From an uncultured Collinsella sp. (GTDB lineage Bacteria > Actinomycetota > Coriobacteriia > Coriobacteriales > Coriobacteriaceae): a stretch of 34,616 nt of DNA. The position numbers were made by a program, and so were the translations under genes. Each line of letters begins with the position of its first letter. The stretch's first letter is position 1. Below, piece by piece: positions 23,082 through 30,555 of this stretch. Where the stretch lies: NCBI GenBank assembly GCA_900755685.1, contig CAAEHI010000028.1, positions 1 to 34,616 on the forward strand, written 5' to 3'. The notes under the pieces were generated by a model that worked only from the letters and a program-made list of their open reading frames with translations, was not told where the DNA came from and made no database searches.

Positions 23082-23101
23082 CCCGCGCGCGCGGATACAA
23101 T
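23071..23101 (+). promoter_or_regulatory. Possible promoter of the folP-folK gene
   Basis: TACAAT (23096-23101) is a good -10 box; TTGCGT (23071-23076), 19 bases before it, is a poor -35 and overlaps the sirtuin end. It would let folP-folK be transcribed independently of the broken gene. Confidence 0.3.
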
Positions 23102-23123
23102 AGAAAGACTGAGTGCAAAGCGA

Positions 23124-23158
23124 CCCCGCCGCCAGCTCCCCAGGCTCGGCGGCGTGGG
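23124..23158 (+). promoter_or_regulatory. GC-rich hairpin in the folP-folK leader
   Basis: CCCCGCCGCC (23124-23133) pairs with GGCGGCG-T-GGG (23148-23158, one bulge), followed by GCATTTT and then the AGGAGG ribosome site. It may be a weak terminator for the upstream gene or an attenuator. Confidence 0.4.
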
Positions 23159-23176
23159 CATTTTAGGAGGATGTTC

Positions 23177-24919
23177 ATGGCGAACGACAGCAAGACATGG
23201 CGGTGCGGAAAGTACGAGCTCAGCTTTGACCGTCCGCGCATCATGGGCGTCCTCAACGTGACGCCCGATTCGTTTAGCGACGGCGGGGAGCACTTCGACC
23301 CCGATGCCGCCATCGAGTACGGCCTGGCGATGCTCGACGCCGGCGCCGACATCATCGACGTGGGCGGCGAGTCCACGCGCCCTGGTTTTACCCCGGTCAA
23401 CCCCGACGAGGAGGCTCGCCGCGTGTTACCCGTGGTGCGCGCGCTGGCCAAGGAGGGCGCCATCGTCTCGATCGACACGCGTCATGTGGCGGTTGCCAAG
23501 GCGGCCGTGCGCTGCGGCGCCTCGATCGTCAACGACGTGACGGGCTTTACCGACCCCAAGATGGTCGAGTTCGTTAAGACGAGCACTTGCGGCGTCATCG
23601 TGATGCATGCCGGCGAGGTCGCCGCGCCCGTCCGCACGCACGCAACGGTGCAGCTCGATACCTCGGCAGCGGCGTTTGTTGCCGAGAAGGCGCGCGAGGC
23701 GGCTGCCGAGGCCGCGCGTGAGGCCGAGAAGCCGGCTCGCCGCCGTCGCGGCAAGTTGCTGGGCGAGCCTAAGCCGGAGGCCAAGCTTCCGGGCGGCGTG
23801 GTGCAGCCCTCGTTGCCGTTTGGCGAACCGGAGCCCACGTCCGAGCCTGCAAGCGAGCAGGAGACGCCGGCCGCCGAGCAGGCTGCTGCCGCCGAGACCG
23901 TCGCGCCCGCGCCCGAGGCCGCGCCCGCAGCCACCGAGGCCGCATCGGAGTCCAATGACCGCCTGGCCGCCATGATGCGCCGCAGTGCCCGCCGTGAGGA
24001 GGCCTATGTGCCCACCTCGCAGCTCCGCCGCTTTACCCTGCCCGATTCGGCGCCCATCATGCGCCGCGTCATGGGCTTTCTGTCCGACCAGGCCCGCACG
24101 CTCATCCATGCCGGCGTGTCGCGCGACCGCATCTGCATCGATCCTGGCCCGGGCTTTGGTAAGTCGGCTAACGAGGACATCGTCATCCAGCGCGAGACTG
24201 CCAAGATGGCGTCGCTGGGCTACCCGCTCATGTGCGCCGTGTCGCGCAAGCGCTTTGTGGGCGCCGTCTCGGGCGTGACCGAGGCCGCCGAGCGCGATGC
24301 CGCCACGTTTGGCGTGTGCCTGGGCGCCATCCAGGCCGGTGCCAACATCGTGCGCGTGCACGACGCCGCGGGTTTTGCGCAGTTCCTGAACGGCTACTGG
24401 GCGGTTGCCAAGCCGCAGCCGCGCCGCGCGTTTGTGGCCGTGGGCTCCAACCTGGGGCATCGCTGCGACAACATCCGCGCCGCACGCGAGATGATCGCCG
24501 AGATTCCACTCACCTGCGTGTCCAACTCCTCCAAGATTTACGAGAGCGAGCCGGCCTACGAGACGCGCCAGGACGCGTTTGCCAACGCCGTCATCGAGAT
24601 CAAGACCGAGCTGGCGCCGCTGGTGCTGCTCGATGAGCTCATGAAGATCGAGGCCGAGCTTGGGCGCGACCGCTCCAAAAAGGCCAAGGCCAACGGTCCG
24701 CGCACCATCGACCTGGACCTGCTGTGGATGGACGGCGAGACCCACGGCGGCAAAAAGCTGCGCCTGCCGCATCCGCTGATCGGCGAGCGCGATTTTGTGC
24801 TGGTGCCGCTCGAGGACTTGATGCACGACCCGGCGCGGTTCTTCCGCTACAACGGCGTCGAGGTCAAGGAGCCCGAGGACCGCGTGGGCCATATCGTGGG
24901 CGAATTGGGGCGTATGTAG
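23177..24919 (+). CDS. folP-folK: Dihydropteroate synthase fused to HPPK (FolP-FolK) with a long disordered insert
   Basis: A 580-residue two-enzyme protein for folate synthesis. FolP (DHPS) begins IMGVLNVTPDSFSDGG, then DVGGESTRPG, SIDTRH, VNDVTGF, IVMH and later IDPGPGFGKS and VSRKRFVGAV. FolK (HPPK, ~415-580) follows: VAVGSNLGHRCDNI, YESEPAYETRQDAFANAVIEI, GPRTIDLDLLWMDG, LPHPLIGERDFVLVPLEDL. Between IVMH (~144) and the SDQART helix (~303) sits a ~145-residue Ala/Pro/Glu-rich insert with a basic patch ARRRRGK, placed inside the DHPS barrel. ATG 23177 has AGGAGG 6 bases upstream; ATG 23171 would abut it. HPPK supplies the pyrophosphate substrate used by DHPS. The next gene starts directly after the stop. 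Confidence 0.92.
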   Translation: MANDSKTWRCGKYELSFDRPRIMGVLNVTPDSFSDGGEHFDPDAAIEYGLAMLDAGADIIDVGGESTRPGFTPVNPDEEARRVLPVVRALAKEGAIVSIDTRHVAVAKAAVRCGASIVNDVTGFTDPKMVEFVKTSTCGVIVMHAGEVAAPVRTHATVQLDTSAAAFVAEKAREAAAEAAREAEKPARRRRGKLLGEPKPEAKLPGGVVQPSLPFGEPEPTSEPASEQETPAAEQAAAAETVAPAPEAAPAATEAASESNDRLAAMMRRSARREEAYVPTSQLRRFTLPDSAPIMRRVMGFLSDQARTLIHAGVSRDRICIDPGPGFGKSANEDIVIQRETAKMASLGYPLMCAVSRKRFVGAVSGVTEAAERDAATFGVCLGAIQAGANIVRVHDAAGFAQFLNGYWAVAKPQPRRAFVAVGSNLGHRCDNIRAAREMIAEIPLTCVSNSSKIYESEPAYETRQDAFANAVIEIKTELAPLVLLDELMKIEAELGRDRSKKAKANGPRTIDLDLLWMDGETHGGKKLRLPHPLIGERDFVLVPLEDLMHDPARFFRYNGVEVKEPEDRVGHIVGELGRM

Positions 24920-25621
24920 ATGATCGAGATGAACGCTGTTGCCGCCGGTACCGAGCTTGACGCCGCGCGCGACGCGGGCCGCGAGGGTGTGTCCGCGGGC
25001 TGGTGCGCTTGGAGCGCGGGCGAGGTGTCGTTGACGTTTTCGCTGGTCGTGCGCCCGGATGTGAACATGCATGCCTTCCACGGCCTGCCGTTTGTGGCCG
25101 CGATGGGCATGATGGACGCACTCGTGGGAACGGCTGCGGCACCGGGGCTGGGCCTTGCCGGCAAGGTGGGTATTCAGTGGCCGAGCGACATTGTGTGCGG
25201 CGCGCCCGCGTTTGAGACGTCGTTCGCGCGTGTTACCGTGAACGGTGGTGCCGGTGCTGCGGGCATGTTCGGTGCCGTGACGGTGGATATTGAGCGTTCG
25301 GCGCTGAGCGAGCTTGGTGTGGACGTGGCCGACGAAGCGCTGGTCGAGACGCTGGCCGCCGCCGTGCTGGCCCGCGTGGACGCCTGGGCGGTTGTTGCCA
25401 ACACGCCGCAAGGCGCCGCAGGGCCGCTGGCTCCCGTGCTGGGCGAGTACTTCGACATGGTGCCGCTGCTGGGCCGCCAAGTTGCGGCGGTGTCGCCCAA
25501 CGGCTTGCCGCTTGCGGTCGGTGTGTTTGCGGGCCTGGACATCTGGGGCCGCGCGACCATCAAGACCGATGCCGGCGAGCAGGAGTTTCCGCCCGAGGCC
25601 GTACGAATTCGCGGGCTGTAG
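24920..25621 (+). CDS. BirA-like biotin/lipoate ligase-fold protein, probably degenerate
   Basis: A 233-residue protein whose outline follows bacterial biotin-protein ligases without the N-terminal HTH: LTFSLVVRPDVNM, a helix with FVAAMGMMDAL, IQWPSDIVCG (cf. KWPND), a strand MFGAVTVDI (cf. GIGIN), and a C-terminal barrel GRQVAAVSPNGLPLAVGVFAGLDIWGRATIKT, as at the end of BirA. The GRGRxGR biotinyl-AMP loop is not recognisable (residues ~18-30 read DAGREGVSAGWCAW) and the Lys of KWPND is Gln. It may be an inactive or re-purposed relative; the substrate is unknown. It starts at the base after the folP-folK stop (TAGATG), so it is translationally coupled to folate genes. Terminator at 25661-25688. 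Confidence 0.6.
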   Translation: MIEMNAVAAGTELDAARDAGREGVSAGWCAWSAGEVSLTFSLVVRPDVNMHAFHGLPFVAAMGMMDALVGTAAAPGLGLAGKVGIQWPSDIVCGAPAFETSFARVTVNGGAGAAGMFGAVTVDIERSALSELGVDVADEALVETLAAAVLARVDAWAVVANTPQGAAGPLAPVLGEYFDMVPLLGRQVAAVSPNGLPLAVGVFAGLDIWGRATIKTDAGEQEFPPEAVRIRGL

Positions 25622-25660
25622 CGCGAGGCGCCAGCGCTCAAAGACAACGATGACAACAAG

Positions 25661-25688
25661 ACCCTCCTCGGCCTGTGCCGGGGAGGGT
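25661..25688 (+). terminator. Terminator of the folP-folK operon
   Basis: ACCCTCCTCGGC (25661-25672) pairs with GCCGGGGAGGGT (25677-25688) around a 4-base loop. The T-tail is short (TT). Confidence 0.6.
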
Positions 25689-25719
25689 TTCGCCTATCTG
25701 GGGAATGGGTTGCCAGCGC

Positions 25720-25762
25720 CCTATTCCTCAAAACTGAAAAATTTTCGTTTTTGAGGAATAGG
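25720..25762. repeat. Inverted repeat between the folate operon and coaX
   Basis: CCTATTCCTCAAAAC (25720-25734) pairs with 25747-25762, with one extra T. The loop is AT-rich (AAAAATTTTC). It lies downstream of two convergent genes and could assist termination or be another dispersed palindrome. Confidence 0.65.
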
Positions 25763-25819
25763 CTTGGCGAGCATTGGCGGGGACTGTGGCATCGGGCGTG
25801 CTCGACTTAAGCCCCTGTC

Positions 25820-26593
25820 CTATCCCAGCTCCTGCATGCGGCGGTAGATTTCGCAGATACCCTTGATGGTGAGCTGTCCGTCGACCACGTCGAAGGCATC
25901 GGTCGAATCGGCGACGATGCCGGCGAGACCGCCTGTGGCGATAACGGTGGCATCGTCGCGGCCCAGCTCGCGCTTCATGCGCGCGACCAGGCCTTCGGCC
26001 ATGGCGGCGGCGCCCATCACGGCGCCGACCTTGATGCATTCCTCGGTGTCACGGCCGATGGCGTGCTCGGGCGCCTCGAGCGGAACGCTGGCGAGCTTGG
26101 CAGCGCGGGCAGCTAGCGCGTCCATGGAGATGCGGATGCCCGGCGCGATCGCTCCGCCAATGTAATAGCCGTCCTCATCGATGACGTCGATATTGGTCGC
26201 GGTACCAAAGTCCACCACGATCGCTGGCGCGCCGTAGAAAGCTTCGGCTGCGACGGCGTTAGCTACGCGGTCGGCGCCCACGGCCTGGGGTCGCGCCGCA
26301 CGCAGCTTGGTCACGGCGGCCGTCTGCGGCCCGATGACGATGGCGTCTGCGGCAATGCGGTCGGCCACGGCGTGCCACTCGCGCGAGAGCTGCGGCACCA
26401 CGCCGGCAAAGGCGATCGCGTCGACCGCGCCGAGCGAGAGGTCGTACATCTTAAAGAAGCCCATCAGGCGCACGTGGATCTCGTCGGCGGTATAGGAGCG
26501 GTCGGTGGGCATACGCCACGACTGCACCAGCTCGTCTCCGTCAAACAGGCCCATGGCCGTCTGCGTGTTCCCCATATCGATAGCGAGCAGCAT
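25820..26593 (-). CDS. coaX: Type III pantothenate kinase
   Basis: A 257-residue CoaX enzyme that phosphorylates pantothenate, the first step of coenzyme A synthesis. ASKHA-fold marks: LLAIDMGNTQTAMGLFDG (phosphate loop), QSWRMPTDRSYTADE, FAGVVPQL, VGADRVANAVAA, VVDFGTATNIDVID (second Asp) and GGAIAPGI. ATG 26593 is chosen for the GGAG at 5 bases upstream and the standard MLLAIDMGNT start; the open frame extends far upstream through the tRNA on the other strand, which is not coding. Convergent with the folate operon, divergent from the tRNA. Confidence 0.94.
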   Translation of the reverse strand: MLLAIDMGNTQTAMGLFDGDELVQSWRMPTDRSYTADEIHVRLMGFFKMYDLSLGAVDAIAFAGVVPQLSREWHAVADRIAADAIVIGPQTAAVTKLRAARPQAVGADRVANAVAAEAFYGAPAIVVDFGTATNIDVIDEDGYYIGGAIAPGIRISMDALAARAAKLASVPLEAPEHAIGRDTEECIKVGAVMGAAAMAEGLVARMKRELGRDDATVIATGGLAGIVADSTDAFDVVDGQLTIKGICEIYRRMQELG

Positions 26594-26729
26594 GTCTACT
26601 CCCGGTGTTGGCATAAAAGGACGCGCACCATTGTATACGTGCCGTCGACGGCGTTCGGCTGCGATTCGTTTACGGTGATAGGGGCCGAGGGGTTTAAATA
26701 TGAAGGAATTATGCTCTGCGAGATTTTCC

Positions 26730-26758
26730 TTGCCGTTTACCGAACTCCCGCGTAATAA
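26730..26758 (+). promoter_or_regulatory. Promoter of the initiator tRNA
   Basis: TTGCCG (26730-26735) and TAATAA (26753-26758) are 17 bases apart, and the -10 ends 31 bases before the tRNA. Confidence 0.5.
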
Positions 26759-26789
26759 TCTTTTTTGCGCACATGAGGCGCCCAGACAT

Positions 26790-26866
26790 TGCGGGGTGGA
26801 GCAGTCTGGTAGCTCGCCGGGCTCATAACCCGGAGGTCGTAGGTTCAAATCCTGCCCCCGCGACCA
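26790..26866 (+). tRNA. Initiator tRNA-fMet (CAT)
   Basis: 77 nt with encoded CCA (26864-26866). The cloverleaf is clear: acceptor TGCGGGG/CCCCGCG, D-arm GAGC/GCTC, anticodon stem CCGGG-CTCATAA-CCCGG with the three G:C pairs typical of initiators, T-arm GTAGG-TTCAAAT-CCTGC. The first pair is T1-G72; common bacterial initiators have an unpaired C1-A72, so it is weak here too. Confidence 0.95.
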
Positions 26867-26875
26867 AGAACTTGC

Positions 26876-26906
26876 AGCTCGTCGGCCTAGCCGGCGAGCT
26901 TTTTTG
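26876..26906 (+). terminator. Intrinsic terminator of tRNA-fMet
   Basis: AGCTCGTCGGC (26876-26886) pairs with GCCGGCGAGCT (26890-26900) around a 3-base loop, followed by TTTTTG. It starts 10 bases after the tRNA. Confidence 0.9.
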
Positions 26907-26954
26907 TTATTCCGGGACCGTGTTTTCGGTCCAATTCTCGGCCTCTCAAACAAA

Positions 26955-27253
26955 ATCTCGATCTGTAACATCTAGACCCGATTTGGGCGGCTAGGTGTTA
27001 CAGATCGAGATATACCGGTGGGTTGGGTCGTGTTTGTCTAAATCTGTAACACGAGGGACGGATTTTGCCGAGTTGTTGTTATAGATTGAGATTTTATAGC
27101 GGGCGGGTCCCGTTTGTCTCGATCTGTAACAGGTAGGGGTCAAAAATGGGTCTAGATGTTACAGATCTAGATTGTTGAGGATGAGGTGAGAGGAATGTCT
27201 CGATCTGTAACAGTAAGACCCAGTTTTGCCGCGTAACTGTTACAGATCGAGAC
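26955..27253. repeat. Phased hairpin array B: four 57-nt units, 80-81 nt period
   Basis: Units at 26955-27011, 27036-27092, 27116-27172 and 27197-27253, starting 81, 80 and 81 bases apart. Each is a 16-nt arm like RTCTCGATCTGTAACA, a loop of exactly 25 nt and the complementary arm. Units 1 and 4 pair perfectly; units 2 and 3 have a few changes, three of them G-T. Spacers are 24, 23 and 24 nt. Arms and geometry match array A at 9269-9486, 17.5 kb away; loops and spacers do not. Together with the tRNA terminator it fills most of the 528-base gap between tRNA-fMet and the gene at 27395. Confidence 0.94.
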
Positions 27254-27394
27254 AAACTGACGGGCCGTCCCGTCCCATCCACCTGCTGCCACCTGATATT
27301 CGCCGATTTCCGTTGTGCCGCTGTGCCCCCATGCCATATCCTCTAGATAACTACGCGGCATCATCGCCGCCGCGCCTACAAGAGAGGAATGTCC

Positions 27395-29425
27395 ATGACC
27401 ACACCTGCATCCAAGCTGCTCCAGCCCATTACGGTTGGCCCCCTTGAGCTCAAGAACCGCATTATGTTTCCGCCGCTGACCACCGGCTACGAGGAGCGTG
27501 ACGGTTCCATCGGCGAGCGCAGCCTGGCTTTTTACGAGCGCTTGGCCCGTGGCGGCGTGAGCTACATCGTCATCGGCGACGTCGCTCCCGTCATGACCGC
27601 AAGCCCCACGCCCAAGCTGGCAACCGACGCCCAGATCCCCACGTTTAAGGCACTGGCCGACGCCGTCCACAAGCACGGCGCCAAGGTCGCGCTGCAGCTG
27701 TTCCACCCCGAGTACGATGTGCCCGGTGTCGGCCGCATGGTCATGGGATCCATGGCCGCCGCCAAGGCCGCGCAGGAGGCCAAGGCCGCCGGCGACGAGG
27801 AGACCTTTGCCGCCAAGATGGCCGAGTCCAACGAGATCCGCAACCAGGCCTACGCCAAGCTGCATCACGACATGCAGCACTTTGTGAACGAGGCGAGCGT
27901 AGAGCAGCTCACCCAGATCAAGGAGGCCATCGCTGCCTCGGCCGCTCGCGCACAGCAGGCCGGGATCGACGCTATCGAGGTCCACGGCGACCGCCTGGTG
28001 GGTTCGCTGTGCTCGGCCATCCTCAACCAGCGCACCGACGAGTACGGTGGTTCGTTCGAGAACCGCGTTCGCTACGCGCTGGAGGTCGTCGCCGCCATTA
28101 AGGAGGCCGCGCCGCAGCTGATGGTGGAGTACAAGCTCCCCGTGATCATGGAGAACCCCGACGGCACGCCGCGCGGCAAGGGTGGCCTGCAGCCCGACGA
28201 GGCCTGCGAGTTCGCCAAGCTGCTCGAGGGTACGGGCATCGATATGATTCAGGTCGCACAGGCCAACCACACCGGCAACATGGGCGACACCATTCCGCCC
28301 ATGGGCGCCATGCCCTACAACTGGACGCTGCCCGTGGCCGAGCGCGTCAAGGCCCTGGTCTCCGTGCCGGTGGCAACCGTCGGCCGCGTTGTCTCGGTTG
28401 AGGCCGGCGAGAAGATTCTGGAAGACGGCGCCGCCGACATCATCGCCTATGGCCGCTCGCTCATGTGCGACCCCGACATTGCGCTGAAGGCCGCCACGGG
28501 TGAGCCCATCCGCGAGTGCCTCAACTGCAACAAGGGCTGCGTCGATGCGATTCAAAACCGCAAGTACATCTCGTGCGTGCTCAATGCCGAGAACGGCGAT
28601 GAGGCAACCATCGCCATTAAGCCGGGCGAGGGCGACAAGAAGATCGCCGTGGTGGGCGGCGGCATCGCCGGTCTGGAGGCCGCGCGCGTGGCGGCCAAGC
28701 GCGGCTACGACGTGACCGTCTACGAGGCGAGCGATCATCTGGGCGGCCAGATTGTGCTGGCGGCCGCGCCTCCGCGCAAGGACGAGATCATGCGCTCGGT
28801 CGAGTACTACGAGAAGATTCTGCCCGGCCTGGGCGTGAAGGTCGAGCTCAACCATGCCGCTACCGCTGAGGACCTCAACGCCGCCGACGCTGCGATTGTG
28901 GCCGTGGGCGCACACGACGTGGTCATCCCCGTTCCGGGTGCCGATTCGGAGAAGGTCGTCTCGAGCTGGGACGTGCTGGCCGGCAAAGTGGAGCTCAGCG
29001 GCCGCGTCGCCGTCATTGGCGGCGGCCTGGTGGGCACCGAGACTGCCGAGTACCTGCTGCAGCACGGCTGCGAGGTGGCGATCGTGGAGATGCTCGACAA
29101 GATTGCCGCGGGCGAGTCCGAGACCATTCTGCCGCTGATTATGAGCGACTTTGCAGAGCACAACGTGGAGCAGCATGTTAAGACCCGCCTGACCGCCATT
29201 ACCGACGAGGGCGTGGAGGCTGTTCGCACCACCGAGGACGGCGCCGAGGAGCCGGTGAAGATCGCCTGCGATTACGTGGTGATGGCCGTGGGCTCCAAGG
29301 CCAACGCGTTTGACCTGGATGGCGTGACGGTGCCCGTGACCTGCGTGGGCGACTGCTCGGGTGAGCGCACCGCCGACATTGCGAGCGCCATTCGCACGGC
29401 GTATCACGCGGCCAACGAGCTGTAG
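27395..29425 (+). CDS. NADH:flavin oxidoreductase of the old-yellow-enzyme / 2-enoate-reductase family
   Basis: A 676-residue iron-sulfur flavoenzyme, sized like 2,4-dienoyl-CoA reductase FadH and BaiCD-type enzymes. The N-terminal FMN TIM barrel starts LELKNRIMFPPLTTGYEE and includes ILNQRTDEYGGSFENRVRYAL and VGRVVSVEAGEKIL. A [4Fe-4S] site follows, CLNCNKGC (C375, C378, C382) plus SC (~394). The C-terminal half binds FAD and NAD(P) (IAVVGGGIAGLEAARVAAKRGYDV; VAVIGGGLVGTETAEYL). The usual barrel motifs QLxHxG and HxxHGYL read QLFHPEYD and VHGDRLVG, so the substrate may differ. It reduces an activated C=C bond or related group; the substrate is unknown. ATG 27395 has AGAGAGGA 6 bases upstream. 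Monocistronic. Confidence 0.88.
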   Translation: MTTPASKLLQPITVGPLELKNRIMFPPLTTGYEERDGSIGERSLAFYERLARGGVSYIVIGDVAPVMTASPTPKLATDAQIPTFKALADAVHKHGAKVALQLFHPEYDVPGVGRMVMGSMAAAKAAQEAKAAGDEETFAAKMAESNEIRNQAYAKLHHDMQHFVNEASVEQLTQIKEAIAASAARAQQAGIDAIEVHGDRLVGSLCSAILNQRTDEYGGSFENRVRYALEVVAAIKEAAPQLMVEYKLPVIMENPDGTPRGKGGLQPDEACEFAKLLEGTGIDMIQVAQANHTGNMGDTIPPMGAMPYNWTLPVAERVKALVSVPVATVGRVVSVEAGEKILEDGAADIIAYGRSLMCDPDIALKAATGEPIRECLNCNKGCVDAIQNRKYISCVLNAENGDEATIAIKPGEGDKKIAVVGGGIAGLEAARVAAKRGYDVTVYEASDHLGGQIVLAAAPPRKDEIMRSVEYYEKILPGLGVKVELNHAATAEDLNAADAAIVAVGAHDVVIPVPGADSEKVVSSWDVLAGKVELSGRVAVIGGGLVGTETAEYLLQHGCEVAIVEMLDKIAAGESETILPLIMSDFAEHNVEQHVKTRLTAITDEGVEAVRTTEDGAEEPVKIACDYVVMAVGSKANAFDLDGVTVPVTCVGDCSGERTADIASAIRTAYHAANEL

Positions 29426-29865
29426 TTGAACATCGCGGCCAGGCGGGGCGGTAGCACGGATCCGTCTCGCCCGGCTGTGTCCCGTCGGGTGTCAACCGGT
29501 GCGGGGCCTGCAAGCGCAGCAGGTCCCGCCCTTTTTGTTTTGCTCCGATGAATGGCAATGCGCGGTAATCATGAGGAGTGAGGACGTCTACTGCCTTGCA
29601 GATCACTCAAAAATATTGGGGGAGGGGTTAATAACTATATCCTCTATACCAAAGGACATAAAGAGATGCCAATTTTGTTGACAAGCGAATGACGATTAGC
29701 TGCGAGTCAGCTACCAGCGTAAATAATCGATAAAGAAATGTCGTAATTTGGTGCCAAATGCCCAGATAACGCCGCGTCTATTTTAATTAACTGCTTTGAG
29801 CAAACAGTAAAATGCTACTATCTAACTTGTACGTAAGAAAGCAGATTAACGGCTAAGGCTAAGAA
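29426..29865. other. 440-bp gene-free region, AT-rich in its second half
   Basis: The first ~100 bases hold the terminator at 29501-29535. From ~29570 to 29865 the sequence is clearly AT-richer than the rest of the window. A loose promoter (TTGAGC 29796-29801, TATCTA 29819-29824, 17 bases apart) may serve the HTH gene. I find no gene or repeat in it. Confidence 0.55.
29501..29535 (+). terminator. Terminator after the enoate-reductase-like gene
   Basis: GCGGGGCCTGC (29501-29511) pairs with GCAGGTCCCGC (29519-29529, one G-T), then CCTTTTTG. Confidence 0.85.
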
Positions 29866-30270
29866 GTGGCAGGTATGTCGGAAGCAACTAGGACTCGCAC
29901 GCATGCGCCTGAGGTTAGGCAGCGCGCCGTCGAGATCCTCCAAGAGGGGGTCGGTCATCGCGCCCTCGCCGCGGAGCTTGGCATTCCCCAGGCCACGGCT
30001 CGTCAGTGGGCCCGCGCGTATGCCGTGGGCGGTGCCGACGCCGTTCTCAATGCCGGTTCGCATCATCACACCTACTCGTACGACGTAAAGCTCGCTGTGG
30101 TTAAGGACCGTCTGGAAAACGGCTTGACGGTTCGCGAGGCCATGATCAAGCACAAGATTCCCAGCGAGTCTTCGGTCAAGGCTTGGTGCCGTCAGTACCG
30201 CGAGAGCGGTGAGGCCGCACTGGTCGATAAGCCGCGCGGTCGCAAGCCGCGCGTTAAAAAGGCGGAATAG
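29866..30270 (+). CDS. Small helix-turn-helix protein, IS3 OrfA-like
   Basis: A 134-residue basic protein made of two helix-turn-helix units: HAPEVRQRAVEILQEG...ALAAELGIPQATARQWARAY, and YDVKLAVVKDRLENGLTVREAMIKHKIPSESSVKAWCRQYRESG. It ends with a basic tail GRKPRVKK. The double HTH resembles OrfA of IS3-type transposases, but no catalytic OrfB follows, and the gene has its own terminator and clean borders. It may therefore be a domesticated DNA-binding protein or a transposon remnant. GTG 29866 has AAGG 7 bases upstream; ATG 29875 is the alternative. It precedes the hydrogenase operon on the same strand, so a regulatory role there is possible but unproven. Confidence 0.75.
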   Translation: MAGMSEATRTRTHAPEVRQRAVEILQEGVGHRALAAELGIPQATARQWARAYAVGGADAVLNAGSHHHTYSYDVKLAVVKDRLENGLTVREAMIKHKIPSESSVKAWCRQYRESGEAALVDKPRGRKPRVKKAE

Positions 30271-30282
30271 CAAACGGGATGG

Positions 30283-30305
30283 TGCGCCCACAGGGGCGCA
30301 TTTTT
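30283..30305 (+). terminator. Terminator after the HTH gene
   Basis: TGCGCCC (30283-30289) pairs with GGGCGCA (30294-30300) around ACAG, followed by TTTTT. It isolates the HTH gene from the hydrogenase operon. Confidence 0.85.
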
Positions 30306-30555
30306 CTTGCCGCGCCAACTTTTTGGACCGGCGCGAGCCTGTCGGGACATCCTCCAAAGTGGCCAATAAACCGCGCGCAGTGGCCCGCGCGCCTGTCGCT
30401 GCGATAGGGGAGCGTCGTCTCTCTGCTCCAAAGCGGACGTGCCCTTGCCCCGTACGCCTAAAACTCCCCAGTTGACCGAAAACCCGCCGCCGCTACTCAT
30501 CAATTGAGCTATAACGTTAAACAATTGCAGCGTTTTTGCATGGGGGAGTGATGGT

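Noticed and set aside
23426..25480. 684-codon minus-strand open frame over folP-folK
   Set aside because: Antisense shadow; it spans two genes on the other strand and has no recognisable domain.
27167..29407. 746-codon minus-strand open frame over the enoate-reductase-like gene
   Set aside because: Antisense shadow with His/Ala/Gly/Leu-rich, family-less protein; the plus-strand gene has all its motifs.
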